From assembly GCA_963756715.1 (NCBI GenBank), contig CAVWOV010000002.1, positions 5,230 through 69,229 on the forward strand: a DNA stretch of 64,000 nt. The letters are read 5' to 3'. This document shows, piece after piece, positions 54,965 through 63,777 of the stretch (positions are counted from its first letter, which is position 1; every line of letters starts with the position of its first letter). The DNA is from VAZQ01 sp963756715 (lineage in GTDB: Bacteria; Pseudomonadota; Alphaproteobacteria; Rhizobiales; Xanthobacteraceae). Both the position numbers and the translations under genes were made by a program. The notes under the pieces were generated by a model. The model made no database searches, was not told the DNA's origin, and was given only the letters and a program-made list of their open reading frames with translations.

Positions 54965-56206
54965 ATGAATCTTGAACTTTTCGGTACGGCGAACGCATCG
55001 CCAATTGAAAGCGTCATGGAGCCGCCACGGATCGAGTGGGGCGCGGCGACCGCCGCCGAACGCGGCCCGGTGATCGCGACCTTGCGCAATCCGCGCCATC
55101 GCAATGCGATCGGCACCCATGCCGGCGGTTATTCGGTCTATCGCGCGCTTGCCATCGCGGCGAAGACTCTCAAGCCAGACCAACTCGCCGATCTTACCGA
55201 CACCGCGCCGGCGGAACACATCGGGCCGCATCCGCAATGGTTCGGCACCAAGAAAATCGTCTCGCTCGATCCGTGGGGACATCTGGTCGGGGAGGAATTC
55301 CGCGAATATCTGGCGCGCGGCTACGACATCCGTCCCACGATCGCGATCACGCGCGCCAACATCGACATGCCGGAAGTCCGCCAGGCCATCGTCGCCGGCC
55401 GCATTCCGATCGACGGCCAGATCGTCGGAGAAAACGGCGGCATCCGTGTGGTGAAGGCGGCGATCGATCCGGTCTGGTATCTGCCGGGCATCGCCGAACG
55501 GTTCAGCATCAGCGAGACCGAATTGCGGCACGGACTGCACGAGCAGACCGGCGGTATGTATCCCCAGCTTGTCGATCGTCCCGATCTCAAGGTCTTCCTG
55601 CCGCCGATCGGCGGAACGACGATCTACTGCTTCGGCGACCCGCAAAAGCTGAGCGACCCCAACACGCCGCTTGCCTGCCGGGTGCACGATGAGTGCAACG
55701 GCTCCGACGTGTTCGGTTCCGACATCTGCACCTGCCGGCCCTATCTGGCGCACGGCATCGAAATCGCCGTCCAGATGGCGCAGGCGGGCGGCGTCGGCCT
55801 CGTGGTCTATAACCGCAAGGAAGGCCGTGCGCTCGGCGAGGTCACCAAGTTCCTGGTCTACAACGCGCGCAAGCGGCAGAAGGGCGGCGACCGTCCGGAA
55901 GGCTATTTCAACCGCACCGCCTGCGTGGCGGGCGTCGAGGACATGCGCTTCCAGGAGTTGATGCCGGACGTGCTGCATTGGCTCGGCGTGACGCGCATCC
56001 ACCGCTTTGCCTCCATGAGCGATATGAAATGCGATGCGCTGCTGCGCCAGGGCATTACCATCGATGAGCGCGTTCCGATCCCGGATGAGTTGGTGCCACC
56101 GGATGCGCGCGTCGAGATCGAGGCGAAAATTGCGGCCGGGTATTTCGCCGGCGACAAGCCGCGTGGCGATTTTTCCGGGACGGTTGGGCGGGCGCTCGAC
56201 GAGTGA
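54965..56206 (+). CDS. GTP cyclohydrolase II-like protein of the URC uracil-degradation pathway
   Basis: A 413-aa RibA-related protein. The zinc/catalytic segment is CRVHDECNGSDVFGSDICTCRPYL (cysteines spaced as in GTP cyclohydrolase II), followed by GGVGLVVYNRKEGRALGEVTKFLVYN and the C-terminal MLHWLGVTRIHRFASMS-like region. The long N-terminal part (THAGGYSVYRALAIAA..IRPTIAITRANIDMPE) is absent from RibA proper and typical of Urc1-type proteins, which act in the third (URC) route of uracil catabolism. Immediate overlap with a URC4 gene supports this over a riboflavin role. Start MNLELFGTANASP at 54965. No ring-opening substrate can be proven here. Confidence 0.9.
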   Translation: MNLELFGTANASPIESVMEPPRIEWGAATAAERGPVIATLRNPRHRNAIGTHAGGYSVYRALAIAAKTLKPDQLADLTDTAPAEHIGPHPQWFGTKKIVSLDPWGHLVGEEFREYLARGYDIRPTIAITRANIDMPEVRQAIVAGRIPIDGQIVGENGGIRVVKAAIDPVWYLPGIAERFSISETELRHGLHEQTGGMYPQLVDRPDLKVFLPPIGGTTIYCFGDPQKLSDPNTPLACRVHDECNGSDVFGSDICTCRPYLAHGIEIAVQMAQAGGVGLVVYNRKEGRALGEVTKFLVYNARKRQKGGDRPEGYFNRTACVAGVEDMRFQELMPDVLHWLGVTRIHRFASMSDMKCDALLRQGITIDERVPIPDELVPPDARVEIEAKIAAGYFAGDKPRGDFSGTVGRALDE

Positions 56207-57483
56207 TGGCGACGGCTTCCAGCACACGCGCCGGATTGCGGCCGGCCCCGGATACGGTTGAAGCTCTGCCCGGCCTGGAACATCTGCGGACCGCCGCAGC
56301 GGTGCGCGAGCGTTGCCGCATGGTCTATGACTTTACAGCGGCGGGACGCTCGGCGCATTTCACCATCGAGCAAGCGCGACTAGGCGCAGTCGCCGCTTAT
56401 GTCGCCGAGGTGACGCGCGACGCCTACCCCGATCTGCACATTCCATTTCACAGCCGGTGGCGGCATTTCGCGGCGGGCGGCATCGATCGCTGGCCCCTGT
56501 TGGAACGTCGGCTTGACGCCGATGCCGTCGAACGGGCGCGCGCCGCCGTCGATCTTGCGACCGTGAGCGTGCTGCTCGATGCCGGCGCCGGTGACGCCTG
56601 GCGTTATCGCGAGCCGGCAACCGGTGAGACGCTTTCGCGTTCCGAGGGGCTCGCGGTCGCGAGCCTCGATATGTTCGGCGCGGGCGGATTTTCCAGCGAC
56701 CCGGATCGCCCGTGGCGCGCGGACGGCGCGGCGCTGGAGAAGATTACGCCCGAACAACTGGCCCGGCATTTTCAGGTCGGACCCGACAATCCACTGGTTG
56801 GATTGGAGCAACGCAGCCTGCTGCTGCGCCGCCTCGGGGCAGCTTTGAGGAACCGCCCGGACCTGTTCGGCGCCGCGCCGGCGCGTCCCGGCAATCTGAT
56901 CGATTATTTTCTGCGCACGTCCAGCGGCAATCGCATTCCGGCCGCGACGATCCTCGCCACCTTGCTCGACGGCCTGTCGTCGATCTGGCCGTCTGGGCTG
57001 ATGCTGCGCGGCATCCCCATCGGCGATGCGGGCCGCCACCAGGCGGTTCGCACCGATGACGACACCGACCAGATCGTGCCGTTTCACAAGCTCTCGCAGT
57101 GGTTGACCTATTCGCTCCTCGAACCGATCGAGGATGCGGGGCTCACGGTGACCGGCCTCGACGAACTCACCGCCCTGCCGGAATATCGCAACGGCGGCCT
57201 GCTGATCGACCTCGGCGTGATCTGTCCGCGCCGGCCGGTCGACCTGCAACACTCGCATCAGGTTTCCTCCGAGATCGTTGTCGAATGGCGTGCACTGACG
57301 GTGGCGCTCATGGATCAACTGCTCGATGCCGTGCGGCGCGAACTCGGTCTCGATCACACGTTCACGATGCCGCAGATGCTGCAAGGCGGAACCTGGAGCG
57401 CGGGCCGGAAGATCGCGCTGGCGTTGCGGCCGCCGGGCGGCCCCTCGCCGCTCCCGATTCTGGCGGACGGCACGGTGTTCTGA
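56206..57483 (+). CDS. URC4/Urg3-family protein (DUF1688)
   Basis: A 425-aa cytosolic protein of the URC4/urg3 family, required for uracil breakdown by the URC route in yeasts, fungi and bacteria; its reaction is unclear. Conserved stretches: HFTIEQARLGAVAAYVAEVTRDAYPDLHIPFHSRWRHF, GLAVASLDMFGAGGFSSDP, RPGNLIDYFL, and EPIEDAGLTVTGLDELTALPEYRNGGLLIDLGVI. ATG at 56206 shares its first base with the stop of the previous gene (TGATG), so the two are translationally coupled. The third usual member, a uracil phosphoribosyltransferase, is not in the window. Confidence 0.92.
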   Translation: MATASSTRAGLRPAPDTVEALPGLEHLRTAAAVRERCRMVYDFTAAGRSAHFTIEQARLGAVAAYVAEVTRDAYPDLHIPFHSRWRHFAAGGIDRWPLLERRLDADAVERARAAVDLATVSVLLDAGAGDAWRYREPATGETLSRSEGLAVASLDMFGAGGFSSDPDRPWRADGAALEKITPEQLARHFQVGPDNPLVGLEQRSLLLRRLGAALRNRPDLFGAAPARPGNLIDYFLRTSSGNRIPAATILATLLDGLSSIWPSGLMLRGIPIGDAGRHQAVRTDDDTDQIVPFHKLSQWLTYSLLEPIEDAGLTVTGLDELTALPEYRNGGLLIDLGVICPRRPVDLQHSHQVSSEIVVEWRALTVALMDQLLDAVRRELGLDHTFTMPQMLQGGTWSAGRKIALALRPPGGPSPLPILADGTVF

Positions 57484-57531
57484 GCACGCGCCTTGCTGCA
57501 TCGGCAAGCGCGATGCAATATCAATGGCGGA

Positions 57532-58948
57532 ATGAATATCCCTAATCACACGGCAACACGCTCGGACGCCATTGCGCGCGCCCACGCGCATTTTGACGAT
57601 GGCGATTTCATCGACGAACTGCGCCGGCGGGTAGCGATACCAAGCACCAGCCAGGAGCCGGACCGCGCCGAGGCGCTGCACGCCTATCTGCGCGACGAGA
57701 TCGAGCCGGCGCTGACGCCGCTCGGGTTTCACGTGCCGGATATTCGCGAACGCCAAGAACGACGGCCCGCCGTTCCTGGTGGCAGAGCGGATCGAGAACC
57801 CTTCATTCCTCACCGTATTGATCTACGGCCACGGCGACACCGTCCGCGGGCTCGACGATCTGTGGCGGCACGGATTGTCGCCATGGTCGCTGAAGGTCGA
57901 GGGCGAGCGCATCTACGGCCGCGGCACCGCCGACAACAAAGGCCAGCACAGCATCAATATCGCTGCGCTCGCGGCGGTGCTTGCGGAGCGCGGCCGGCTC
58001 GGCTTCAACGTCAAATTTCTGATCGAGATGGGTGAAGAGGTCGGCTCCGCGGGCCTGCGCGCTTTGTGCGAGCAGCACAAGGACGGCGCGCTCCGCGCCG
58101 AACTGCTGATCGCGTCCGACGGACCGCGGATCGCGCCGGACCAGCCGACGCTCTTTCTCGGCGCCCGCGGCGGACACCCGATCGACCTGATCGTCGATCT
58201 GCGCGAGGGCGGGCATCATTCCGGCAACTGGGGCGGGCTTCTCGCCAATCCGGGAATCATTCTGGCGCACGCGCTTGCCTGCATCACCGACGCGCGCGGC
58301 AGCATCAAGGTGCCGGAATGGCGGCCGCCGCTGCCACAAGCCGTTCGGGCTGCGCTTGCCGGCGTCGAGGTCGACGGCGGCAGCGACGGCCCGGCGATCG
58401 ATCGCGACTGGGGCGAACCGGGCCTGACGCCGGCCGAACGGGTGTTCGGCTGGAACAGTTTCGAGGTCCTCGCCTTCACCACCGGCACGCCGGAGCGGCC
58501 GGTCAACGCCATCCCCGGACAAGCGCGCGCCCACTGCCAGCTTCGTTATGTGGTCGGCACCGCGGTCGACGACATCGTCCCGGCGTTACGGCGGCATCTC
58601 GACCGCAACGGCTTCGCCAATGTGGCAATACGCTGCGGCGCAAACGGCTTCTTCAACGCCAGCCGGCTCGACCCAGCCGACCCCTGGGTTACCTGGGTCG
58701 CGCAATCGATCGAACGCACCAGTGGCGCGCCGCCGACCATCCTGCCGAACCTCGGCGCGTCGCTGCCGAACGACATCTTTGTCGATGTGCTGGGCCTCAA
58801 GACCATCTGGATCCCGCACTCCTATGCGGGATGCTCGCAACACGCGCCGGACGAGCATCTGCTGGCGCCGATCGTGCGCGAAGGGCTCGGCCTGATGGCG
58901 GGACTGTTCTGGGATCTCGGCGAGCCCGACACGCCGCACCACCGCTGA
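57532..58948 (+). pseudogene. M20-family metallopeptidase/amidohydrolase, frameshifted
   Basis: About 472 residues. Zinc-site blocks of the M20 family: TVLIYGHGDTVRG (His and Asp), GRGTADNKGQHSINIAALAAVL (bridging Asp), LIEMGEEVGSAGL (catalytic Glu-Glu), and the C-terminal His in HSYAGCSQHAPDEHL. The N-terminal 75 residues (FIDELRRRVAIPSTSQEPDRAEALHAYLRDEIEPAL) lie in another frame, broken near 57750 by one extra base. Members cleave peptides, carbamoyl or acyl amides. Its place 48 bases after the URC4 gene suggests it hydrolyses an N-acyl or ureido intermediate, which is inference only. Confidence 0.88.
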
Positions 58949-58982
58949 AGCCAGCGCAAGCCTCTTACCCAAGGACACAGCA

Positions 58983-59969
58983 ATGCCGGTCGGCGTATTC
59001 TTCGATGGATTTTCGTCCACCGCCGAAATGCTCGAGGTCTGCCGCGAGGCCGAAGCCGCCGGCGCTTCGAGCCTCTGGTTTGCGCAGCACATGGGTTATC
59101 GCGAGGCTATGGTCTGGGCGACCGCAGCCGCGAGCGTCACGCAGAGCGCGACGCTGGTGCCCACCGCCATCAGCCCTTACCTGTGGCCGCCGCTGCCGGT
59201 CGCCATGGCGATCGCGACACTCGGCGAGTTTTCGCAAGGCCGCGTCATTCTCAACGTGTCGGTCGGCAACATCCTCAATCTTGGCGAGTCCGGTATCGAG
59301 CCCGTCAAGCCGATCCGCATCATGCGCGAATATGTCGAAGCGCTGCGCGCGCTCTGGACCGGAAAGCCGGTGACGCAGGACGGCGAACTGCATCAGCTGC
59401 GCGGGGCCAAGATGGTGTTCGACCAGGGTCGCCAGTACCCGATCTACATCGCTTCCACCGGCCCGCAAATGCTCAAGCTCGCCGGCGAGATCGCCGACGG
59501 CGTCCTGCTCTCCGCCGGCCTCACGCTCGCCTCGACCACGCGCTGTCTTGAGCTCGCGCAAAGCGGGGTGCGCGCCAAGGCACATGAAACGACCACGCTG
59601 CGCAAGGCATCCTTCATCAACTTCCGGGTGTCGCACGACGGCACGGCGGCGAAGCGGGCGATGCTGCAGAAGCTCGCCTTCCTGTTCCGCAGCCGCGGCC
59701 ACGCCGACAACATCAAATCGTCCAATCTCGACATCGACCATGCGGCGATCATCGCCGCCCATGCCCGCCACGACTTCGACGGCGCAGTGCAGCTCCTGCC
59801 GGAGGCGGCGGCGAATGTCTTCGCGGCCGCCGGTACGCCCGCCGAATGCCGGGACCGCCTGGAGCAGTACTTGGCGATCGGCCTCGATGAGCCGATCATC
59901 GAGGTGACGGGCAATGCCGAAGAGCGCAAGCTCGCGCTTGCGGTGGTGCGCGACGTGGCGCGGCGGTAG
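58983..59969 (+). CDS. LLM-class flavin-dependent oxidoreductase
   Basis: A 328-aa luciferase-like enzyme, second of its class in the window. Features: GVFFDGFSSTAEMLEVCREAEAAGASSLWFAQHMGYREAMV, SPYLWPPLPVAMAIATLGEFSQGRVILNVSVGNILNLGESGIE, YPIYIASTGPQMLKLAGEIADGVLLSAGLT and a C-terminal GTPAECRDRLEQYLAIGLDEPIIEV. It resembles F420-dependent methylenetetrahydromethanopterin-reductase-like members as well as flavin types; cofactor undecided. It follows the M20 gene by 34 bases, so it is probably in the same operon. Confidence 0.92.
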   Translation: MPVGVFFDGFSSTAEMLEVCREAEAAGASSLWFAQHMGYREAMVWATAAASVTQSATLVPTAISPYLWPPLPVAMAIATLGEFSQGRVILNVSVGNILNLGESGIEPVKPIRIMREYVEALRALWTGKPVTQDGELHQLRGAKMVFDQGRQYPIYIASTGPQMLKLAGEIADGVLLSAGLTLASTTRCLELAQSGVRAKAHETTTLRKASFINFRVSHDGTAAKRAMLQKLAFLFRSRGHADNIKSSNLDIDHAAIIAAHARHDFDGAVQLLPEAAANVFAAAGTPAECRDRLEQYLAIGLDEPIIEVTGNAEERKLALAVVRDVARR

Positions 59970-60070
59970 GCCGACCGCTCGAGTATCATGTAAGACACCG
60001 ACTGGAGGAATTGCGCTACGTGGCTATACTCGCCGCAACCGAATCCCATCCCTGACGCAGAACACCGCAA

Positions 60071-60853
60071 ATGGCCGCAGACCATCCCCGCACACGCGAG
60101 CTGGTGCGTTACGCCAGCGTGCAGATCGACGTGATCGTCGAAGGCGCCGGGCCATTGATCGTCCTGCTGCCGTCGCGCGGGCGCGACTCCGAGGATTATG
60201 ACGAGGTCGCTGAAGGCCTGGCCGCCGAAGGCTTCCGCGTGCTGCGGCCGCAACCGCGCGGCATCGGCCAGTCACGCGGCCCGATGACCGGCATCACGCT
60301 GCACGATTTCGCGCGCGACATCGCCGAGGTGATCAAAGGCTACGGCGGCACCGCGGTGATCGTCGGGCACGCCTACGGCAACTGGGTCGCCCGCATGACT
60401 GCGACGGATCATCCGGACCTCGTGCGCGGCGTCGTGATTGCGGCCGCGGCGTCGAAACAATATCCGCCGGAGCTAAGCATCGCGGTCGGTAAGAGCGGCG
60501 ACCTGTCGCTGCCGAACGAGGAACGGCTGAAATATCTTCAGGGCACGTTCTTCGCCCCCGGCCACGATGCCTCGATCTGGCTTGAGGGCTGGCATCCGGC
60601 CGCGAGCGAGGCGCAGCGTGTCGCCGCGGCCGGGACCAGGCAGGCGGAGTGGTGGGCGACCGGCACGGCGCCGATCCTCGACCTGCAGGCCGACAACGAC
60701 CCGTTTCATCCGATCGAGAAGATGAACGAGCTCAAGGACGAACTCGGCAGCCGTGTCACCGTCACGGTGATCCGCGACGCCAGCCACGCACTGCTGCCCG
60801 AGCAACCGTCAGCGGTGGTCGAGGCGATCGCCAACTGGGTGCGCGGGTTGTGA
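60071..60853 (+). CDS. Alpha/beta-hydrolase-fold protein with Ala at the nucleophile position
   Basis: A 260-aa alpha/beta hydrolase fold: oxyanion region LLPSRGRDSEDYDEV, the strand-loop RPQPRGIGQSRG, nucleophile elbow VIVGHAYGNW (99-103 GHAYG), acidic residue in DLQADNDPF (Asp208/Asp210), and His239 in DASHALLP. The elbow normally reads G-x-S-x-G; here codon GCC gives Ala101, one base change from Ser (TCC). Either the protein is not a hydrolase, as in some noncatalytic or lyase-like members, or this is a point error. It follows the LLM gene by about 100 bases, same strand. Confidence 0.88.
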   Translation: MAADHPRTRELVRYASVQIDVIVEGAGPLIVLLPSRGRDSEDYDEVAEGLAAEGFRVLRPQPRGIGQSRGPMTGITLHDFARDIAEVIKGYGGTAVIVGHAYGNWVARMTATDHPDLVRGVVIAAAASKQYPPELSIAVGKSGDLSLPNEERLKYLQGTFFAPGHDASIWLEGWHPAASEAQRVAAAGTRQAEWWATGTAPILDLQADNDPFHPIEKMNELKDELGSRVTVTVIRDASHALLPEQPSAVVEAIANWVRGL

Positions 60854-60906
60854 ACATTCGGAGATGACCGGATTGGCGGAGATCATGAGCGGCGGCGGAC
60901 GCGGAG

Positions 60907-61033
60907 CGCCCCCTCTCCCCGTGGGGGAGAGGGTTGGGGTGAGGGGGTCCGGACTTGTCGATAGAGGAGTACCCCCTCACCCGCCGCTGCGCTGCGCTAG
61001 GGCGGCGACCTCTCCCCACAATGGGGAGAGGTG
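60907..61033. repeat. Palindromic repeat, CCCTCTCCCC-type
   Basis: GCCCCCTCTCCCCGTGGGGGAGAGGGTTGGGGTGAGGGGGT and ACCCCCTCACCC .. GCGACCTCTCCCCACAATGGGGAGAGGTG form two paired hairpins. Non-coding, between the alpha/beta hydrolase and amidohydrolase genes; the 250-base gap holds nothing else recognisable. Confidence 0.85.
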
Positions 61034-61104
61034 ATGCCTTGGCCCGTGCTTGCCAATCCACAACGCTGACGTCTTGCTGAAGCGGATTTTCAAAGGTGCA
61101 CCCC

Positions 61105-62308
61105 GTGCCCTCTCTTCTGATCAAGAATATCGGCGAGTTCTTCACCGGCGACCTTAGCCAGCCGCAGCGGCTGGTCGGCTCGATACTGATCGAGGACGGT
61201 CGCATCGCGGTGCTCGATCCGCCCGCGTCCACCACGGCCGACAGCGTGATCGATGCCGGCGGCTCGGCCGTCATGCCCGGCCTGGTCGACGGCCACGTGC
61301 ATCCGGTGTTCGGCGAATGGACGCCGACCCAGGACACCATCGGCTGGATCGGCAATTACCTGCACGGCGGCACCACCACGATGATCTCGGCCTGCGAGCT
61401 TCACGTGCCGGGCCTCGACTACGAGAACCTCACGCCGGAACTGGTGACATCGCTCGCGGTGGTGACCGCCTCCACGACCGGCCGCGTGCGCTGGAGCGGC
61501 GTCAAGGTCCATGCCGGCACCGTGATCCTGGTGCCGGGCATGACCGAACAGCATTTCGACCGCCTCGCCGCGGTCAAATCCATCCTGGCGAAATTCATCT
61601 TCTTTCCGCTCGCCGCCGGCCGCGACGAAGCCCTGCGCTATCAGCGCTGGTGCCGCGAACGCGGCATCCGCACCAAGATTCACACCGGCGGCGTTTCGCG
61701 CTCGGGCGTCAGCCAGATCTGCGGCTACGACGTGCTGTCCTGGCTGCAGCCGGACATCGCCGCCCATGTCAGCGGCGGACCGATCCCGATGAGCGACGCC
61801 GACATGGACGCTGTGGTCGACAACACCACGTTCGCGCTGGAGATCTGCTCGTCCGGCAACTACGGCTCGACCTTGCGGCTGGTGCGGCGGCTGGCCGACA
61901 AGGGCCAGCTTGCGCGGCTCACGGTCGGCACCGATACCCCTGGCGGCACCGGCGTCATCCCGCGCGGCATGCTGCGCAATCTCCTGTTCCTGTGCTCGGT
62001 GTGCGGGCTGTTGCCGGGCGAGGCGATCGCAATCGCGACCGGCAATACCGCGGCCGCGCACGGCCTTGACGTCGGCGTGCTGGCAGTCGGGCCGGCCGGC
62101 CGATATCGTAATCTGCGGGCCGGTCGAGGGCTCGACCGGCACCAGCGTGGCGGACGCCATCGCGCACGGCGACCTGCCGGGCATCGCCTACGTGATCGTG
62201 GACGGCGAGATCATCGTGCCGGGCCGCAGCCGGCAGACGCCGCCACCCAACCGGCGGCTGTTCTTCTCATGCTGCGACGCGCACGCGGGCGGAATGAGCT
62301 GCGACTGA
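61105..62308 (+). pseudogene. Amidohydrolase (enamidase-like), frameshifted
   Basis: About 401 residues of the metal-dependent amidohydrolase superfamily. Metal site VMPGLVDGHVHPVFGEW (His-x-His), Lys/His strand KIHTGGVSRSGVSQI, and the catalytic Asp in LTVGTDTPGGTGVIPRGMLRN, a motif shared with enamidase of nicotinate fermentation. The C-terminal part moves to another frame near 62090-62100, in GGGCCGGCCGGCC, one base too many; the true end reads RPADIVICGPVEGSTGTSVADAIAHGDLPGIAYVIVDGEIIVPGRSRQ. Start is a GTG: 61105 (VPSLLIKNIGEFF) is favoured over 61096. Probable last gene of the urc-linked run. Confidence 0.87.
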
Positions 62309-62350
62309 CGTCCCGGCACCTCGGTTCACCTGCAGTCGATTCCGCCTGCG

Positions 62351-63382
62351 CTATGCGACACGCAGCGCCGCGCGCCCAATGACATCTCCGCGCTCCACGC
62401 GCTCATGCACCGCCTCGGCCTCCGCAAGTGGACGGATGTCGGTAACAAGGGGCCAGACCTCACCGCGCGCGACGATATCGAAAGTCTCGAGAATCTCGCT
62501 CCGGGTGACATAGCGGCTGCCCAGGAGATCCTGTTCCTTCAGCAGCATGTCGGCGGCCGACGCCTGGAACGGCTGCCCGGCGCCCCCGAGCGTCACCAGG
62601 CGGCCGCGGCGGCCAAGCGCCCTCGCCCCGGCCTCCAGCGTCGACGTGGCGGAAACGTAATCGATCACCACGTCCACGCCCTCCCCTTTGGTCAGATCGC
62701 GCAGCGCTTCGACGACATCCGTGCCATTCGGATCGATGACCACATCAGCGCCGGCCTTGCGGCACGCCTCGAACTTGTTCGCGGCCACATCGATCGCGAT
62801 GACCCTGGCTTTCGCCCAATGCGCCATCATCACTTGGTGGATTCCCACGCCGCCGCCGGCACCAAAGATCGCCACCGTTTCCCCGGCCTTGATCCGCGCC
62901 CGGCGGAGCACCTTGTAGGGCGTCGCAAGTGCATCGGTGATGACACCGATTTCGGCGGGGTGCTTCCGGTAATCCAGGGTGTCGGGGAGCTTGATGAAGA
63001 TATGCGCCGGCAGCTTGATGTATTCAGCATAACCGCCATCGCAATTCAGTCCGACATTGCCCCCGGTATTCGCGCACAGCGGCTCCAAATTGGCGAGGCA
63101 CCAGCGACAATGGCCGCAGTTGAGATAGTAGTAGGCCGTAACGCCATCGCCAACCGCCACGCTGGCGACGCCCGGACCCACGGATACGATCTCTCCCGTA
63201 ATCTCGTGACCGATGATGCGCGGAAACGCGGCGGACCTGCGCCCGGCCTTGATATGCTGAATCGTCAAACCGGAGCCGCAGGTTATGACGCGGGCGACAG
63301 CCTCGCCCGGGCCTGCGGTCGGATCGGGCACATCGAGCAGTTCGAACGGCAGGTTCGGCCCTTTCAACACCATCGCTTTCAT
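62351..63382 (-). CDS. Zinc-binding alcohol dehydrogenase family protein
   Basis: A 343-aa medium-chain dehydrogenase/reductase. Catalytic zinc region ITCGSGLTIQHIKAG with GHEITGEIV; structural zinc loop with the four cysteines of NCGHCRWCLANLEPLCAN; NAD(P)-binding turn VAIFGAGGGVGIHQVMMAHW and the acidic residue of VIAIDVAANK, which suggests NAD. The catalytic loop departs from the usual C-G-x-C-x-T-D-x-H pattern, so the substrate may be unusual. Opposite strand to the amidohydrolase gene, whose stop lies 42 bases away; a stand-alone gene. Confidence 0.92.
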   Translation of the reverse strand: MKAMVLKGPNLPFELLDVPDPTAGPGEAVARVITCGSGLTIQHIKAGRRSAAFPRIIGHEITGEIVSVGPGVASVAVGDGVTAYYYLNCGHCRWCLANLEPLCANTGGNVGLNCDGGYAEYIKLPAHIFIKLPDTLDYRKHPAEIGVITDALATPYKVLRRARIKAGETVAIFGAGGGVGIHQVMMAHWAKARVIAIDVAANKFEACRKAGADVVIDPNGTDVVEALRDLTKGEGVDVVIDYVSATSTLEAGARALGRRGRLVTLGGAGQPFQASAADMLLKEQDLLGSRYVTRSEILETFDIVARGEVWPLVTDIRPLAEAEAVHERVERGDVIGRAALRVA

Positions 63383-63777
63383 GCAATCGCACCCTGACGG
63401 CGGCCAAGCTCCACAGAGCGGGCATCGGAATCACCATAGCTGCAAACAATCTGGCACGATGATCGAGGCAAATGGCAAGTCCCGGGCGCGGCGCGGGTTT
63501 CAGTGGGCCGCGAAGGCATTTGTTGCGCGGCATCGACCGGACACACGTGCGCCGGCAATTCATGCGGGCGATGAGGTCGTCCACAGCGATCTACCCCGGG
63601 GGAACTCCGTCCGCGGCAGTGTCGCTAAGGTGGGTGTCCAACATCGACATTGCGAATACTTGGCGCATTGAGGGTGCGGCGCAGCAATACGCACAGCCGC
63701 GACGATTAGTGCCTTGCGGCGTCCGGGTTTTGCCTCATCATCGTCCGATAGGACCGCGGGCGACGGGGATCCGATCC
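63383..63777. other. Intergenic region, no supported gene
   Basis: About 395 bases between the divergent dehydrogenase and ABC ATPase genes. A 70-codon frame from ATG 63459 has no recognisable content and is probably chance. It should contain both promoters, but none could be assigned by eye. Confidence 0.4.

Noticed and set aside
63285..63671. 128-codon plus-strand frame overlapping the dehydrogenase 5' end
   Set aside because: The first half is antisense to the dehydrogenase and the second half has no recognisable sequence or ribosome binding site.
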